Shown piece after piece: positions 44,481 to 52,062 of a stretch of DNA of 64,000 nt. The DNA comes from Chersky-840 sp963764205 (lineage in GTDB: Bacteria > Actinomycetota > Acidimicrobiia > Acidimicrobiales > UBA8190), in contig CAVXRN010000006.1 of NCBI GenBank assembly GCA_963764205.1, positions 372,001 through 436,000 on the forward strand, in the 5' to 3' direction. The notes under the pieces were generated by a model. That model was not told the origin of the DNA. It ran no database searches and saw nothing but the letters and a program-made list of their open reading frames with translations. Both the position numbers and the translations under genes were made by a program. Each line of letters starts with the position of its first letter. Position 1 is the stretch's first letter.

Positions 44481-47400
44481 TCACCGGCCCAGGATCCATC
44501 GAACCGTCGTTGTCGCGCTCCGCATCACCGCGGCGCTGAGGACGGGAAGTCGACTGCCGATCCGGCTCGCCGAGACGGTCGTCCCCCCTGGTCGCGTCGG
44601 GTCGGGATCGCGCTCGTGCATTGCCCTCCCCGCGACCGCGGCATAGGTCAAACGCCTGAGGGCGCGTCGAGGGATGCTCAGGAGGACCAGGAGGACCAGC
44701 CCGACGAGCACGAGCAGCGTTCCGAGCTCGGCCGTCCACGTGTCTCCCTTCCCCGGGCCGGTGAAGGCCAGCGAAGCGCTTGACGCCTGCGGTGTCGAAC
44801 CGCCGCTCGATCCTGAACTGCCCCCCGACCCTGCACTGCCCCCCGACCCCGAGCTTCCCCCTGATCCCGACGCAGTGGAGACGGCGGCGGACGTGCTCGT
44901 GGTCGTGGGCGCCACCGTCGTGGTGGACGCCTCCGACGTGGTCGTGGTGGTGGGCGCCTCCGACGTGGTCGTGGTCGTGGGCGCCTCCGACGTGGTCGTG
45001 GTGGTGGGCGCCTCCGACGTGGTCGTGGTGGAGGGCGCCTCCGACGTGGTCGTGGTCGTGGGCGCCTCGGACGTGGTCGTGGTGGTGGGCGCCTCCGACG
45101 TGGTCGTGGTCGTGGACGCCTCCGACGTGGTCGTGGTCGTGGGCGCCTCCGACGTGGTCGTGGTAGACGTCGGTGGGGTAACGGGCTGTGCGATCGAGAG
45201 GATCAGGCCCGCCCCGAGGTCGTCGGACCCTGCCGCGAAGCAGGCGTTGATGGAGGGGCACGCCAAGGCACCGATGTCGCCCGTCACCGACGGGACGACT
45301 TGGGCGGCCCAGGTGGAGCCTCCGTCCCCGCTGGCGAAGATCTGTCCGTCGACTGCGTCCGACGTGGCGTTCGAGGAGACGGCGCTTGCCGCGTCGGCGG
45401 TCGAGGACGGGAGGTCGCGTGCGGCGATCCTTGCTCCGAACCGGCTGTCGCGCTCGCCGCCGACGACTCGAGCGCTCAGGGGCCCGCTCCTGTCGATCCC
45501 TTCCGCTCGGAGGGCGCGGGCCACGCGCACTGCCTGGTCGGCCCCGCCCGTGAGCTCCCCGCCGTCACCGTTGTTGGCGGCGTCGACGGACTCGCCCCCT
45601 ACGAAGCACGACGAGGTGGTGGGCACACACGCCACGCCGGTCAAGGGTCCGGCGTCCGAAGGCAGGGCGACCGACTGCCACGTCGAGCCCCCGTCCGCGC
45701 TGGACAGCAGCGCGGCGCTCACGGTCCCGTCGGAGCTCGAGACCGTGAGACCTACCGCCAGGCAAGAGGTGGCGGACTCGCAGCTGACCCCGTCCAGCTC
45801 GTTGGCGACCGCCGGGACGACGCTCGAGACCCAGGTCGTCCCTCCGTCGGCGGTGGTGAGGATCTCAGCGGCACCATCGCCGGACTGGTCCCCGCTGAGT
45901 CCCACGGCCACGCACGTCGTTGCATCGGCGCAGCTCACGTCGTTGAGTGGCCCGGTGCCGGCGGGGACGGACGCAGGGACCCACGTGGTGCCGCCGTCGG
46001 TGGTGAGCAGGACAGAGCCCGTCGCGAAGTCGGGGCTTGCCCCCACCGCCACGCAGGCCGTGGGCGACGTGCAGTCGATTCCGCTCATCGGGCCGGTCCC
46101 GGCCGGGACCGTCTGGGTCGCCCACGTGCTCGCGCCGTCGGTCGTGGCCATGATGACGCCCTGTGTTGAGGTCGCGCTCGTCACGCCCGACCCGACCGCG
46201 AGGCAATCGCTGGCCGAGGTGCAGTCCATCGATTCGAGCAGGGCGCTGCTCAGGGTGTCGCTGACCCACGTGGTGCCACCGTCGGTGGTGGTCTCGACGA
46301 CCGTCCCGCTCGTGCCGGCTCCCAGAGCGAAGCAATCAGTGGCCGTCGGGCAGCTCACCTGGCTGAACGGGCCCGTGCCCGTCGGCAACGAGGCGGGCGT
46401 CCACGTCGAACCCCCGTCGGAGGTCCCCAGGACCTGGCCATTGCCGATCTCGTCCGCGCCGGACGTGAGACAGTTGGTCGTCGAGGTGCAGGCGACCGCG
46501 TCGAAATCGCCCGTGCTGGAGGGCACGGCTTGCGAGGCCCACGTGGTGCCGCCGTCGGTGCTGTGGACGATCACCGGCGTCTCGAAGTCGGTTGCCGTTC
46601 CCACCGACGTGCAGGTGGTCGAGGTGCCGCAGTCGATTCCAATGAGATCACCGGCCACCGCCGGCGCGGTCTCGGCCTTCCACGTCGTGCCCCCGTTGGT
46701 GGACAAGACGATCTCAGCCGCCGACCCGTCCTGGTTGCTTCCGGCCGCCACGCAGGTCGTCGAGCTCGGGCACGACACCGCGGACAGGTCTCCCGCGCTG
46801 GCCGGGACGGTGCGCGCCGCCCACGTCGTGCCGCCGTTCGCGCTCGAGATGATGTAGGCGGAGTCGTCGTTGACGTCCGTGCCGACCGCGACGCAGGCCG
46901 TGGCGCTCGAGCACGACACCGCCTCGAGGGGCCCGGTGTTGTTGGGGACCGTCCGGTTGACCCACGTGGTCCCGCCGTCTGTGCTCGTGAGGACCACCCC
47001 GTCCTCGTCCTGTTGGTCGGCACCCACGGCCACGCACAACGAGGCGCTGGGACACGCCACACCGGCGAGTGCCCCGCTGCTGGCCGGTGCCGTCTCGGTC
47101 ACCCAGGTGGTCCCCCCGTTCGATGTCGCGGTGATGACCGGGAAGGTGAAGCTCGGGTCCGATCCGACGGCCACGCACGCGCTGGCACTGGCGCAGCCGA
47201 CCCCGACCAGCGGCCCGAGAGTCGACGGGACGCTCTGGCTCGTCCACGTGGCCCCGCCGTCGCTGCTGGCGACGATCTGTCCGACGGTTTCATCGCTGTT
47301 CGACCCCACCGCGGTACAGGCCGTGGCTGTCGGGCACGACACCCCCGTGAGCTCCCCGACCGGTCCGGAGCTGGACGCGCTGACCTGCCATCCCGACGAT

Positions 47401-47549
47401 GCGGCGCCCGCCAGGCTGGTGGCGAGGAGCCCGGCGCCGATGGCGACGACAGTGGCCGCTATGAGCTGGCCAATGAGCCTCCAACGCCGGAACCGGCTCG
47501 CGTGGGGCGCGCTGTAGCGCGCCGAGGCCTGAAGCTGCCGTCCGCCCAT
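44481..47549 (-). CDS. LAFTG surface protein B, tandem paralog of A
   Basis: ATG 47549 follows GGGGTGGGGACG; 1022 residues. The layout equals that of protein A, repeat by repeat: signal (RLIGQLIAATVVAIGAGLL), then 14 Cys-pair/Asp-box repeats (VSCPTATACTAVG...ASSDGGATW). Idiosyncratic repeats are shared, such as repeat 10 (CVAVGASPDF) and the altered repeat 13 (SSCFVGGES). The insert between repeats 13 and 14 is unrelated in sequence to that of A (EGIDRSGPLSARVVGG). The stalk is a long TTTTTSEAP repeat array, then SSGG-rich, SLAFTGPGKGD, a membrane helix and IPRRALRR. Whole-gene duplication followed by divergence is indicated. Function is unknown. Confidence 0.85.
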   Translation of the reverse strand: MGGRQLQASARYSAPHASRFRRWRLIGQLIAATVVAIGAGLLATSLAGAASSGWQVSASSSGPVGELTGVSCPTATACTAVGSNSDETVGQIVASSDGGATWTSQSVPSTLGPLVGVGCASASACVAVGSDPSFTFPVITATSNGGTTWVTETAPASSGALAGVACPSASLCVAVGADQQDEDGVVLTSTDGGTTWVNRTVPNNTGPLEAVSCSSATACVAVGTDVNDDSAYIISSANGGTTWAARTVPASAGDLSAVSCPSSTTCVAAGSNQDGSAAEIVLSTNGGTTWKAETAPAVAGDLIGIDCGTSTTCTSVGTATDFETPVIVHSTDGGTTWASQAVPSSTGDFDAVACTSTTNCLTSGADEIGNGQVLGTSDGGSTWTPASLPTGTGPFSQVSCPTATDCFALGAGTSGTVVETTTDGGTTWVSDTLSSALLESMDCTSASDCLAVGSGVTSATSTQGVIMATTDGASTWATQTVPAGTGPMSGIDCTSPTACVAVGASPDFATGSVLLTTDGGTTWVPASVPAGTGPLNDVSCADATTCVAVGLSGDQSGDGAAEILTTADGGTTWVSSVVPAVANELDGVSCESATSCLAVGLTVSSSDGTVSAALLSSADGGSTWQSVALPSDAGPLTGVACVPTTSSCFVGGESVDAANNGDGGELTGGADQAVRVARALRAEGIDRSGPLSARVVGGERDSRFGARIAARDLPSSTADAASAVSSNATSDAVDGQIFASGDGGSTWAAQVVPSVTGDIGALACPSINACFAAGSDDLGAGLILSIAQPVTPPTSTTTTSEAPTTTTTSEASTTTTTSEAPTTTTTSEAPTTTTTSEAPSTTTTSEAPTTTTTSEAPTTTTTSEAPTTTTTSEASTTTVAPTTTSTSAAVSTASGSGGSSGSGGSAGSGGSSGSSGGSTPQASSASLAFTGPGKGDTWTAELGTLLVLVGLVLLVLLSIPRRALRRLTYAAVAGRAMHERDPDPTRPGGTTVSASRIGSRLPVLSAAVMRSATTTVRWILGR
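44925..45170 (-). repeat. 27-bp tandem repeat coding the Thr-rich stalk of protein B
   Basis: About nine copies of a 27-bp unit (CCTCCGACGTGGTCGTGGTC plus GTGGGCG) encode TTTTTSEAP on the minus strand. Copies differ by only a few bases. Unit length is a multiple of three, so copy changes would only lengthen or shorten the stalk. Confidence 0.9.
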
Positions 47550-47598
47550 CGTCCCCACCCCCCCGGCGATCCCCGTGCTGGGGATACCCGGTCGTAGC

Positions 47599-47628
47599 AC
47601 GATACAGGCCCTGTGCTGGACCTTTCAA
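47599..47628 (-). promoter_or_regulatory. Promoter of surface protein B (TTGAAA-N18-TATCGT)
   Basis: Minus-strand TTGAAA (47623-47628) and TATCGT (47599-47604) are 18 nt apart. The flanks GGTCCAG and TATCGTGC are shared with the promoter of protein A. Confidence 0.7.
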
Positions 47629-47635
47629 TAAGCAT

Positions 47636-48406
47636 CTACGGGGGCGAGAACGCCCCGTCGTGGAGCACCGGGACTGTCCTGTCACGATCGAGCTCGGCGG
47701 CCACGTCCACGTCCCCGCCGTAACCCGCTGCCATCAATTGCCGGGCCGACCCGGAGGCCCGCACAGCGCCTTCGACGTCCGGGGTGCCCTCGACCATGGC
47801 TGCCACCGCGGCGGCCTCAGGGGACAACGAGCACCCCGCCGCCCTCAGACGGAGCAGGACCGACCCCGCCCCGAGCGCGTCCTCGAGCGCAGGGCGCAAC
47901 GAGCCGTCGGGCCACCGCTCGCCCCCGGCGATCACCACCACCGGCCGGTCCCCGGTGCCGTAGCCCGCGGCGACGAGCCACGCGGCCACCGAAGCGGCAT
48001 TGCGAAGGCAGGCGGCCACCACCGTGGCCCCGACCGAAGCCGCCGCGGCGGCGATCGTCGAGCCGTTGGGGGAGGGCAGCACCAGCCGGGGGGTAACCGG
48101 GGCGGTGCTGAGCACGGCCGGGGACAACGACCACGGATGGTCGACCGACACCTCTCTGCGGCGCACTGCCAGCCGAGCGTCGTTCGCCTCTGCGAACGCA
48201 GCGACGTCGGGATCGCCCCACCGGTGCGGGAGCACCGCCATGCCCCGGCCCACGCAGACCGACACCGAGGTCGTGAACGACAGCACGTCCACCACCACGA
48301 GACAGGCGGCGTCCTCGACCAGACGGGCCGCCCCGGTCGGTCCCCACTCGAAGCGGACGTCGCCGTCGTGCTGCCCGAAAGGATCTCCCCGGCCCGCTTC
48401 GACCAC
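47636..48406 (-). CDS. comB: 2-phosphosulfolactate phosphatase family protein (ComB-like)
   Basis: The 256-residue protein starts at GTG 48406. ComB motifs are CLVVVDVLSFTTSVSVCVGR, LVLPSPNGSTIAAAAASVGA, VVAACLRNAASVAAWL and VVIAGGERWPDGSLRPALED, with further conserved Glu/Asp for metal binding. In methanogens the enzyme serves coenzyme M synthesis; bacterial homologs are widespread in lineages that do not make coenzyme M, so the actual substrate here is unknown. No other sulfonate genes are visible. It follows the tRNA-Phe gene on the same strand. Confidence 0.8.
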   Translation of the reverse strand: MVEAGRGDPFGQHDGDVRFEWGPTGAARLVEDAACLVVVDVLSFTTSVSVCVGRGMAVLPHRWGDPDVAAFAEANDARLAVRRREVSVDHPWSLSPAVLSTAPVTPRLVLPSPNGSTIAAAAASVGATVVAACLRNAASVAAWLVAAGYGTGDRPVVVIAGGERWPDGSLRPALEDALGAGSVLLRLRAAGCSLSPEAAAVAAMVEGTPDVEGAVRASGSARQLMAAGYGGDVDVAAELDRDRTVPVLHDGAFSPP

Positions 48407-48443
48407 CCGGCGTCCGCTTTCGTTCGGTCCTCTTGTGGTCCTC

Positions 48444-48519
48444 TGGTGGTCGGGACCGGCGTCGATCCGGTGACCTCACGCTTTTCAGGCGCGCGCTCTA
48501 CCAACTGAGCTACCCGACC
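48444..48519 (-). tRNA. tRNA-Phe (GAA)
   Basis: Minus strand: acceptor GGTCGGG/CCCGACC, D arm GCTCAGTTGGTAGAGC, anticodon loop CTGAAAA (GAA), variable AGGTC, T arm ACCGGATCGACGCCGGT, discriminator A and an encoded CCA (48444-48446). Third in the Glu-Asp-Phe order. Confidence 0.95.
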
Positions 48520-48547
48520 GCAGAGCCGAGGACGATGTCCTCAGCGG

Positions 48548-48622
48548 CGGTCCTGACGGGATTTGAACCCGCGACCTCCGGCTTGACAGGCCGGCGTGCA
48601 CTCCAAACTGCACCACAGGACC
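48548..48622 (-). tRNA. tRNA-Asp (GTC)
   Basis: Acceptor GGTCCTG/CAGGACC with G discriminator, anticodon loop CTGTCAA (GTC) on a GCCGGC-type stem, T arm CGGGTTCAAATCCCG. CCA is not encoded. Confidence 0.95.
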
Positions 48623-48649
48623 CCGGTCAGCGTGCCCCCAACTTCGCTG

Positions 48650-48722
48650 CACCCCCAACGGGATTCGAACCCGTGTTACCGCCTTGAAAGGGCGGCGTCC
48701 TCGGCCACTAGACGATGGGGGC
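48650..48722 (-). tRNA. tRNA-Glu (TTC)
   Basis: Acceptor GCCCCCA/TGGGGGT with G discriminator, D arm GTCTAGTGGCCGAGGAC, anticodon loop CTTTCAA (TTC) on a GCCGCC/GGCGGT stem, T arm CGGGTTCGAATCCCG. CCA is not encoded. Confidence 0.95.
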
Positions 48723-48749
48723 TGGACCGATCAGGGCTTTGGCAGGTTA

Positions 48750-50132
48750 TCAGGGTCCCTCGCCGGCTCCATCGGGATTCTCCAGACGCCACGACGAACC
48801 CTCGGCGGTGTCGTTGACCTCGACGCCGAGTGCCACCAACTCGTTCCGCACGGTATCCGCGTCCTCGAAGCGCCGGGCCCGCCGTGCGCCGTCGCGAAGG
48901 CTGAGGGCGAGCTCGACGAACGGTCCCACCAAGAGGGCGGGATCCCGCGCCCCCAGTGCAGCCAGTTCTCCCAGGTCGGCCACCATGGCTCGCAGGCTGG
49001 CGCGACCACGGTCGAGCGCGTCGGACTGCAGCGTGTCGGCGCTCCAGGCCCACAGCTCGTCGTCGAGCGCCAGGACGGCCTCGACCATGGCAGGCGTGTC
49101 GGCCACGCGCCGAGCGGCGCGGAACGTCTCCTCGTACGACCGGATGGCGCCGAGCAACGGCGGCCCGGTCTGCGTTCGGGCTCCCGTGGCGCCGCCTTCC
49201 TCGGCGCGGGCTTCCCCGGCTCCGGCTCCGGCGGCGCCGGCTCGCGCCGCGCCGGCTCCCGCAGGGCGAGTGTCGGCGCCAGGGTGCGCGCCGCCGACCG
49301 AAGCGGGACCCAATCCGGTCGCCCCGGCGGCGAGCTCGGCCGCGATCTCGACGATCCGGCCCAGCGCCATCGATTCCCCCGCCTCGATGCGGCGCGACCG
49401 GCCCTGGACGCGGACGGTGACCCCACCGTGGCCCGCCACCGACGCGTGCTGGGCCTCGAGGTCGATGACGAGCGCGGTGTGCTCGTCCACGCCGAGCACG
49501 AACGTGGCGTCGGGCAGTTGGTGCTCGAGCCCGGCCAACCGCTCCTCGCCCAGGTAACAGAAGCGGGTGTCGTGGGTGCCGCCCTCGGCGTTGTCGTAGT
49601 GGGGGATCAGCGCGACGGGCAGGCCGAGAGCGGCAAGCAGGTCGAGGCCGGGCACCCAACGGGGGTCCTCACCCACCTTGTAGACCTCGTAGACCGGAAC
49701 GGTCACCCGTCCCAAGGTCAGCGCCGCGGCCGAGGCGAAGGTGAGCGCGCCTCCGAGGGCGAGCTTCTCCGACAGCACTCCGGGGACGAGCGTCCGCTCC
49801 CACTGCCGCAGGGCGTAGGTCGGGCTGCCGGGCCCGGCGAAGACCAACGGCGCCGCGGCCAGCTTGGCGATGATGGCGTCGCCCGCCGGGCCCTCGAGGT
49901 CGGCCGCTCGCCGCAGGCCCGCCACCTCGATCGTCGCACCGACACTGTCGCGGAAATAGGAGACCGCACGCGAGGCGATCTCCGAGGCGTTGGTCTGGAA
50001 GCCAAAGGGCGTGTCGAGGAGCAACCCCGGGCCGGCCCCCGGTCCCAGCTGCTCGACCACGGCACGGTGCACCTTGACCATCGTCGGAGCGGTCTCGCCC
50101 GACCCCATGATCGTCAGCAGCCGCGGGCTCAC
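48750..50132 (-). CDS. S51/cyanophycinase-like hydrolase fused to a CysS-C-like helical domain
   Basis: The GTG at 50132 overlaps the repaired DUF2017 stop and gives 460 residues. The N-terminal about 270 residues resemble peptidase S51/class-I-amidotransferase-like enzymes: LLTIMGSGETAPTMVKVHRA, LLLDTPFGFQTNASEIASRA, VFAGPGSPTYALRQW, LTFASAAALTLG (nucleophile-elbow position) and FVLGVDEHTALVIDLEAQ. An Ala/Gly-rich linker of about 45 residues follows. The last about 150 residues are helical and end RFEDADTVRNELVALGVEVN followed by DTAEGSSWRL, very like the anticodon-binding tail of cysteinyl-tRNA synthetase. The substrate is unknown. Last gene of the ctaA-clpS-DUF2017 run. Confidence 0.75.
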   Translation of the reverse strand: MSPRLLTIMGSGETAPTMVKVHRAVVEQLGPGAGPGLLLDTPFGFQTNASEIASRAVSYFRDSVGATIEVAGLRRAADLEGPAGDAIIAKLAAAPLVFAGPGSPTYALRQWERTLVPGVLSEKLALGGALTFASAAALTLGRVTVPVYEVYKVGEDPRWVPGLDLLAALGLPVALIPHYDNAEGGTHDTRFCYLGEERLAGLEHQLPDATFVLGVDEHTALVIDLEAQHASVAGHGGVTVRVQGRSRRIEAGESMALGRIVEIAAELAAGATGLGPASVGGAHPGADTRPAGAGAARAGAAGAGAGEARAEEGGATGARTQTGPPLLGAIRSYEETFRAARRVADTPAMVEAVLALDDELWAWSADTLQSDALDRGRASLRAMVADLGELAALGARDPALLVGPFVELALSLRDGARRARRFEDADTVRNELVALGVEVNDTAEGSSWRLENPDGAGEGP

Positions 50133-50610
50133 GCCGAGGTCCCCCCGCGGGCAGCGCGGCGGCAAGCGTCTCGACGATCTCGTTCTGGAGCATGCTCAGG
50201 TACTGGTAGACGGTGAACTGGTCCACCTGAGGATCGTCCGGGGCGACCTCGGCGAAGTCCTCGCCCACGTCGAGCTGGGTCCCGAGCAGCAGCCGAAGGA
50301 CCTCGACCGCTCCCAGCCACCCGTTCAGCTCGTCCGCGTCGATCGTGACCGCGTTGACGGTGGAGACGAGGGTGTCGAGTGCATGGTGGTGGTGTTCGAG
50401 GAGCGAGCCGCCCATCATCTCCTTGTATTCGGCCTGGGCCGCCTCGTCGTCGGTGTAGGCGACGGGGAAGAGGCGCTTGGCCGTGGGGTCGTCGTGGTCG
50501 ACGAGCGCCCGGGCCTGCTCGGGCAGCATCCGCAGCAGGGCCTTCTCGGGCTCCTCCAGCCCGGGTCGGATGCGGCCGTGGCGGTCGCGTGAGAACCGCC
50601 GTCTCGCCAT
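50129..50610 (-). CDS. DUF2017 protein, frame broken just before the stop
   Basis: The protein starts ARRRFSRDRHGRIRPGLEEP at ATG 50610 and runs through LLRMLPEQARALVDHD, RLFPVAYTDDEAAQAEYKEM, LNGWLGAVEVLRLLLGTQLD and a C-terminal VYQYLSMLQNEIVETLAAAL. This is the actinobacterial DUF2017 family, usually next to clpS. In the given sequence no stop occurs at the family's normal end and the frame runs on over the next gene. Adding one base to the C6 run at 50141-50146 gives a TGA overlapping the next GTG (160 residues), the same 4-bp coupling seen elsewhere here. Function is unknown; the association suggests a role near proteolysis. Confidence 0.8.
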
Positions 50611-50700
50611 CAGCCGGACCGCCGCATCAGCCGGACCGCCGCATCAGCCCGAACCGCCGCATCACCCGGACCGCCGCATCAGCCGGACCGCCGCATCAGC
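50611..50700. repeat. 17-bp tandem repeat between clpS and DUF2017
   Basis: The unit CATCAGCCGGACCGCCG occurs about five times with small variations (CAGCCCGAACC, CACCCGGACC). It fills the whole gap between the clpS stop and the DUF2017 start and covers the last codons of clpS. It is not a multiple of three, so it is probably not coding. Confidence 0.8.
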
Positions 50701-51001
50701 CCGAACGCTCCATCGTCGCCCACAGCCCGTGCTCGTGGAGCCGGAAGACGTCGAGCTCGGCCCGCTCGCGCGGCCCGGAGCTCACGACGGCGCGGCCCTT
50801 GTGATGGACGTCGAGCATGAGCTTGGTCGCCTTGTCCCGGCTGTAGCCGAACAGCTTCTGGAAGACGTAGGTGACGTACGACATGAGGTTGATGGGGTCG
50901 TTCCACACGATCACGAGCCAGGGGCGGTCGGCGGCGACGTCCTCGCCGCTCTCGGGCGCGTCGACCTCGACCGGCTGGACTTCGGTACCCGGGGTCGTCA
51001 T
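50696..51001 (-). CDS. clpS: ATP-dependent Clp protease adaptor ClpS
   Basis: The 101-residue adaptor delivers N-degron substrates to ClpA/ClpC-ClpP. The ATG at 51001 overlaps the ctaA stop. The disordered N-terminus (about 25 residues) precedes WLVIVWNDPINLMSYVTYVF, then QKLFGYSRDKATKLMLDVHH, KGRAVVSSGPRERAELDVFR and LHEHGLWATMER; the WNDxxN and Met/His residues of the N-degron pocket are present. The last few codons merge with the 17-bp repeats downstream. Confidence 0.95.
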   Translation of the reverse strand: MTTPGTEVQPVEVDAPESGEDVAADRPWLVIVWNDPINLMSYVTYVFQKLFGYSRDKATKLMLDVHHKGRAVVSSGPRERAELDVFRLHEHGLWATMERSG

Positions 51002-51948
51002 GGGGAGACCGGCGCCGCGGCGGGCGTGGCGGCGTCGGCAGGGACGACGTCGAGCGGTCCGGAAGCCGGCTCGTGGTGGGTGAGCCCGTCGTAGAACCAC
51101 AGCATCGCCATCCACACGAGCGTGGCGCCCAGGACATGCACCCACACGAGCAGCGCGGGGAGGTGACTGAAGTACTGCGCGTAGCCGATGGCGCCCTGGA
51201 CGACCATGGCGCCGAGGAGGAGCCGGGCCCGGCTGAGGACCGACGACGGCGCCCCGGTGCGATCCAGCACGTAGAGGAGCACCAGGGTCAGGCCCACCAG
51301 GACGAGCACGATGCCCGAGTGGATCCGGACCATGTCCTTCAAGGCGATGGGCAGGCGTTTGGCGCCCACACCACCCGCGTGGGGGCCCGCCCCGGTGGTG
51401 GCGGTCCCCGCCGCCACCACCACGGACAACAGGCCGACCATGACCTGGCTGATCCGTCGCTCGAGCCCGCCCACCTTCGAGACGGCCACTCCGGCGCCGT
51501 CGGGCCGACCGGCCCGCAGCACGAGGACGAAGGCGTCGGTCAGCAGGGCGATGCCCACCATGAAGTGGACCATGACGGCGTAGGGGTTGAGCTTGCTGTA
51601 GACGACCACCCCCCCGAGGACCGCCTCGCCGATCACGCCGCCCAGGAGGCCGGCCGAGAGCCACACGAGGTCGCGTCGGCGCGGTCCCCGCAGCAGCGCC
51701 GCCACCAACGCCACGGCGGTGGTGATGCACAGGACGACGACCACCATCCGGTTGCCGAACTCGATGGCGGGATGCAGCGACAGCGGGGGGGTGAGCCGGT
51801 GCCGCGAGCACGTGGGCCAGTCGGGACAGCCGAGCCCGGAGTCCGACAGGCGCACCGCCGCGCCCGTGACGAGGTTGAGCACCACGATCACCACCGTGAC
51901 CTGGGTGATGCGCAGGAAGGCCCGAGGTGTGACGCCGGGGAGCTGCAC
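50998..51948 (-). CDS. ctaA: Heme A synthase (CtaA/COX15)
   Basis: This 316-residue, eight-helix membrane protein oxidises heme O to heme A for aa3-type cytochrome oxidase. GTG 51948 is chosen from the hydrophobic start RAFLRITQVTVVIVVLNLVT and the TACGAT box 9 nt upstream. The outer-loop Cys pair is SGLGCPDWPTCSRH (CX5C), as in Bacillus-type CtaA. The heme-ligand His residues are in LHPAIEFGNRM, MVHFMVGIALL, RIHSGIVLVLV and VWVHVLGATLVW. Divergent from ctaB, 114 bp between starts, and followed by clpS with a 4-bp overlap. Confidence 0.93.
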   Translation of the reverse strand: MQLPGVTPRAFLRITQVTVVIVVLNLVTGAAVRLSDSGLGCPDWPTCSRHRLTPPLSLHPAIEFGNRMVVVVLCITTAVALVAALLRGPRRRDLVWLSAGLLGGVIGEAVLGGVVVYSKLNPYAVMVHFMVGIALLTDAFVLVLRAGRPDGAGVAVSKVGGLERRISQVMVGLLSVVVAAGTATTGAGPHAGGVGAKRLPIALKDMVRIHSGIVLVLVGLTLVLLYVLDRTGAPSSVLSRARLLLGAMVVQGAIGYAQYFSHLPALLVWVHVLGATLVWMAMLWFYDGLTHHEPASGPLDVVPADAATPAAAPVSP

Positions 51949-51957
51949 CGGAGGGTC

Positions 51958-51963
51958 ATCGTA
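51958..51963 (-). promoter_or_regulatory. Putative -10 (TACGAT) of ctaA
   Basis: Minus-strand TACGAT ends 9 nt before the GTG at 51948. Confidence 0.4.
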
Positions 51964-52049
51964 CCGGGGGGGCGACACCCCCTTTGGGGTCGCGGTGGGC
52001 GACCGCCGCCGCCGCCGGGTGCCGCATTGTCCGTTCGCGGTGTCCGCCG

Positions 52050-52055
52050 TAGGCT
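52050..52055 (+). promoter_or_regulatory. Putative -10 (TAGGCT) of leaderless ctaB
   Basis: TAGGCT is 7 nt before the ATG at 52063, with no ribosome-binding site between them. Confidence 0.5.
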
Positions 52056-52062
52056 CGCCGCC

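Noticed and set aside
44925..45170. CRISPR-like regular repeat
   Set aside because: Units are contiguous with no unique spacers and encode a Thr-rich stalk in frame.
42086..46857. Plus-strand frames of about 720 codons opposite the two surface proteins
   Set aside because: They are the complement of the repeat arrays (Val/Ser-rich low complexity); the minus strand has signal peptides, Asp-boxes, sorting signals and promoters.
49669..50610. DUF2017 as a 313-residue protein running over the next gene
   Set aside because: The extension beyond about residue 155 is an off-frame reading of the S51-like gene; one added base in a C6 run gives the normal stop.
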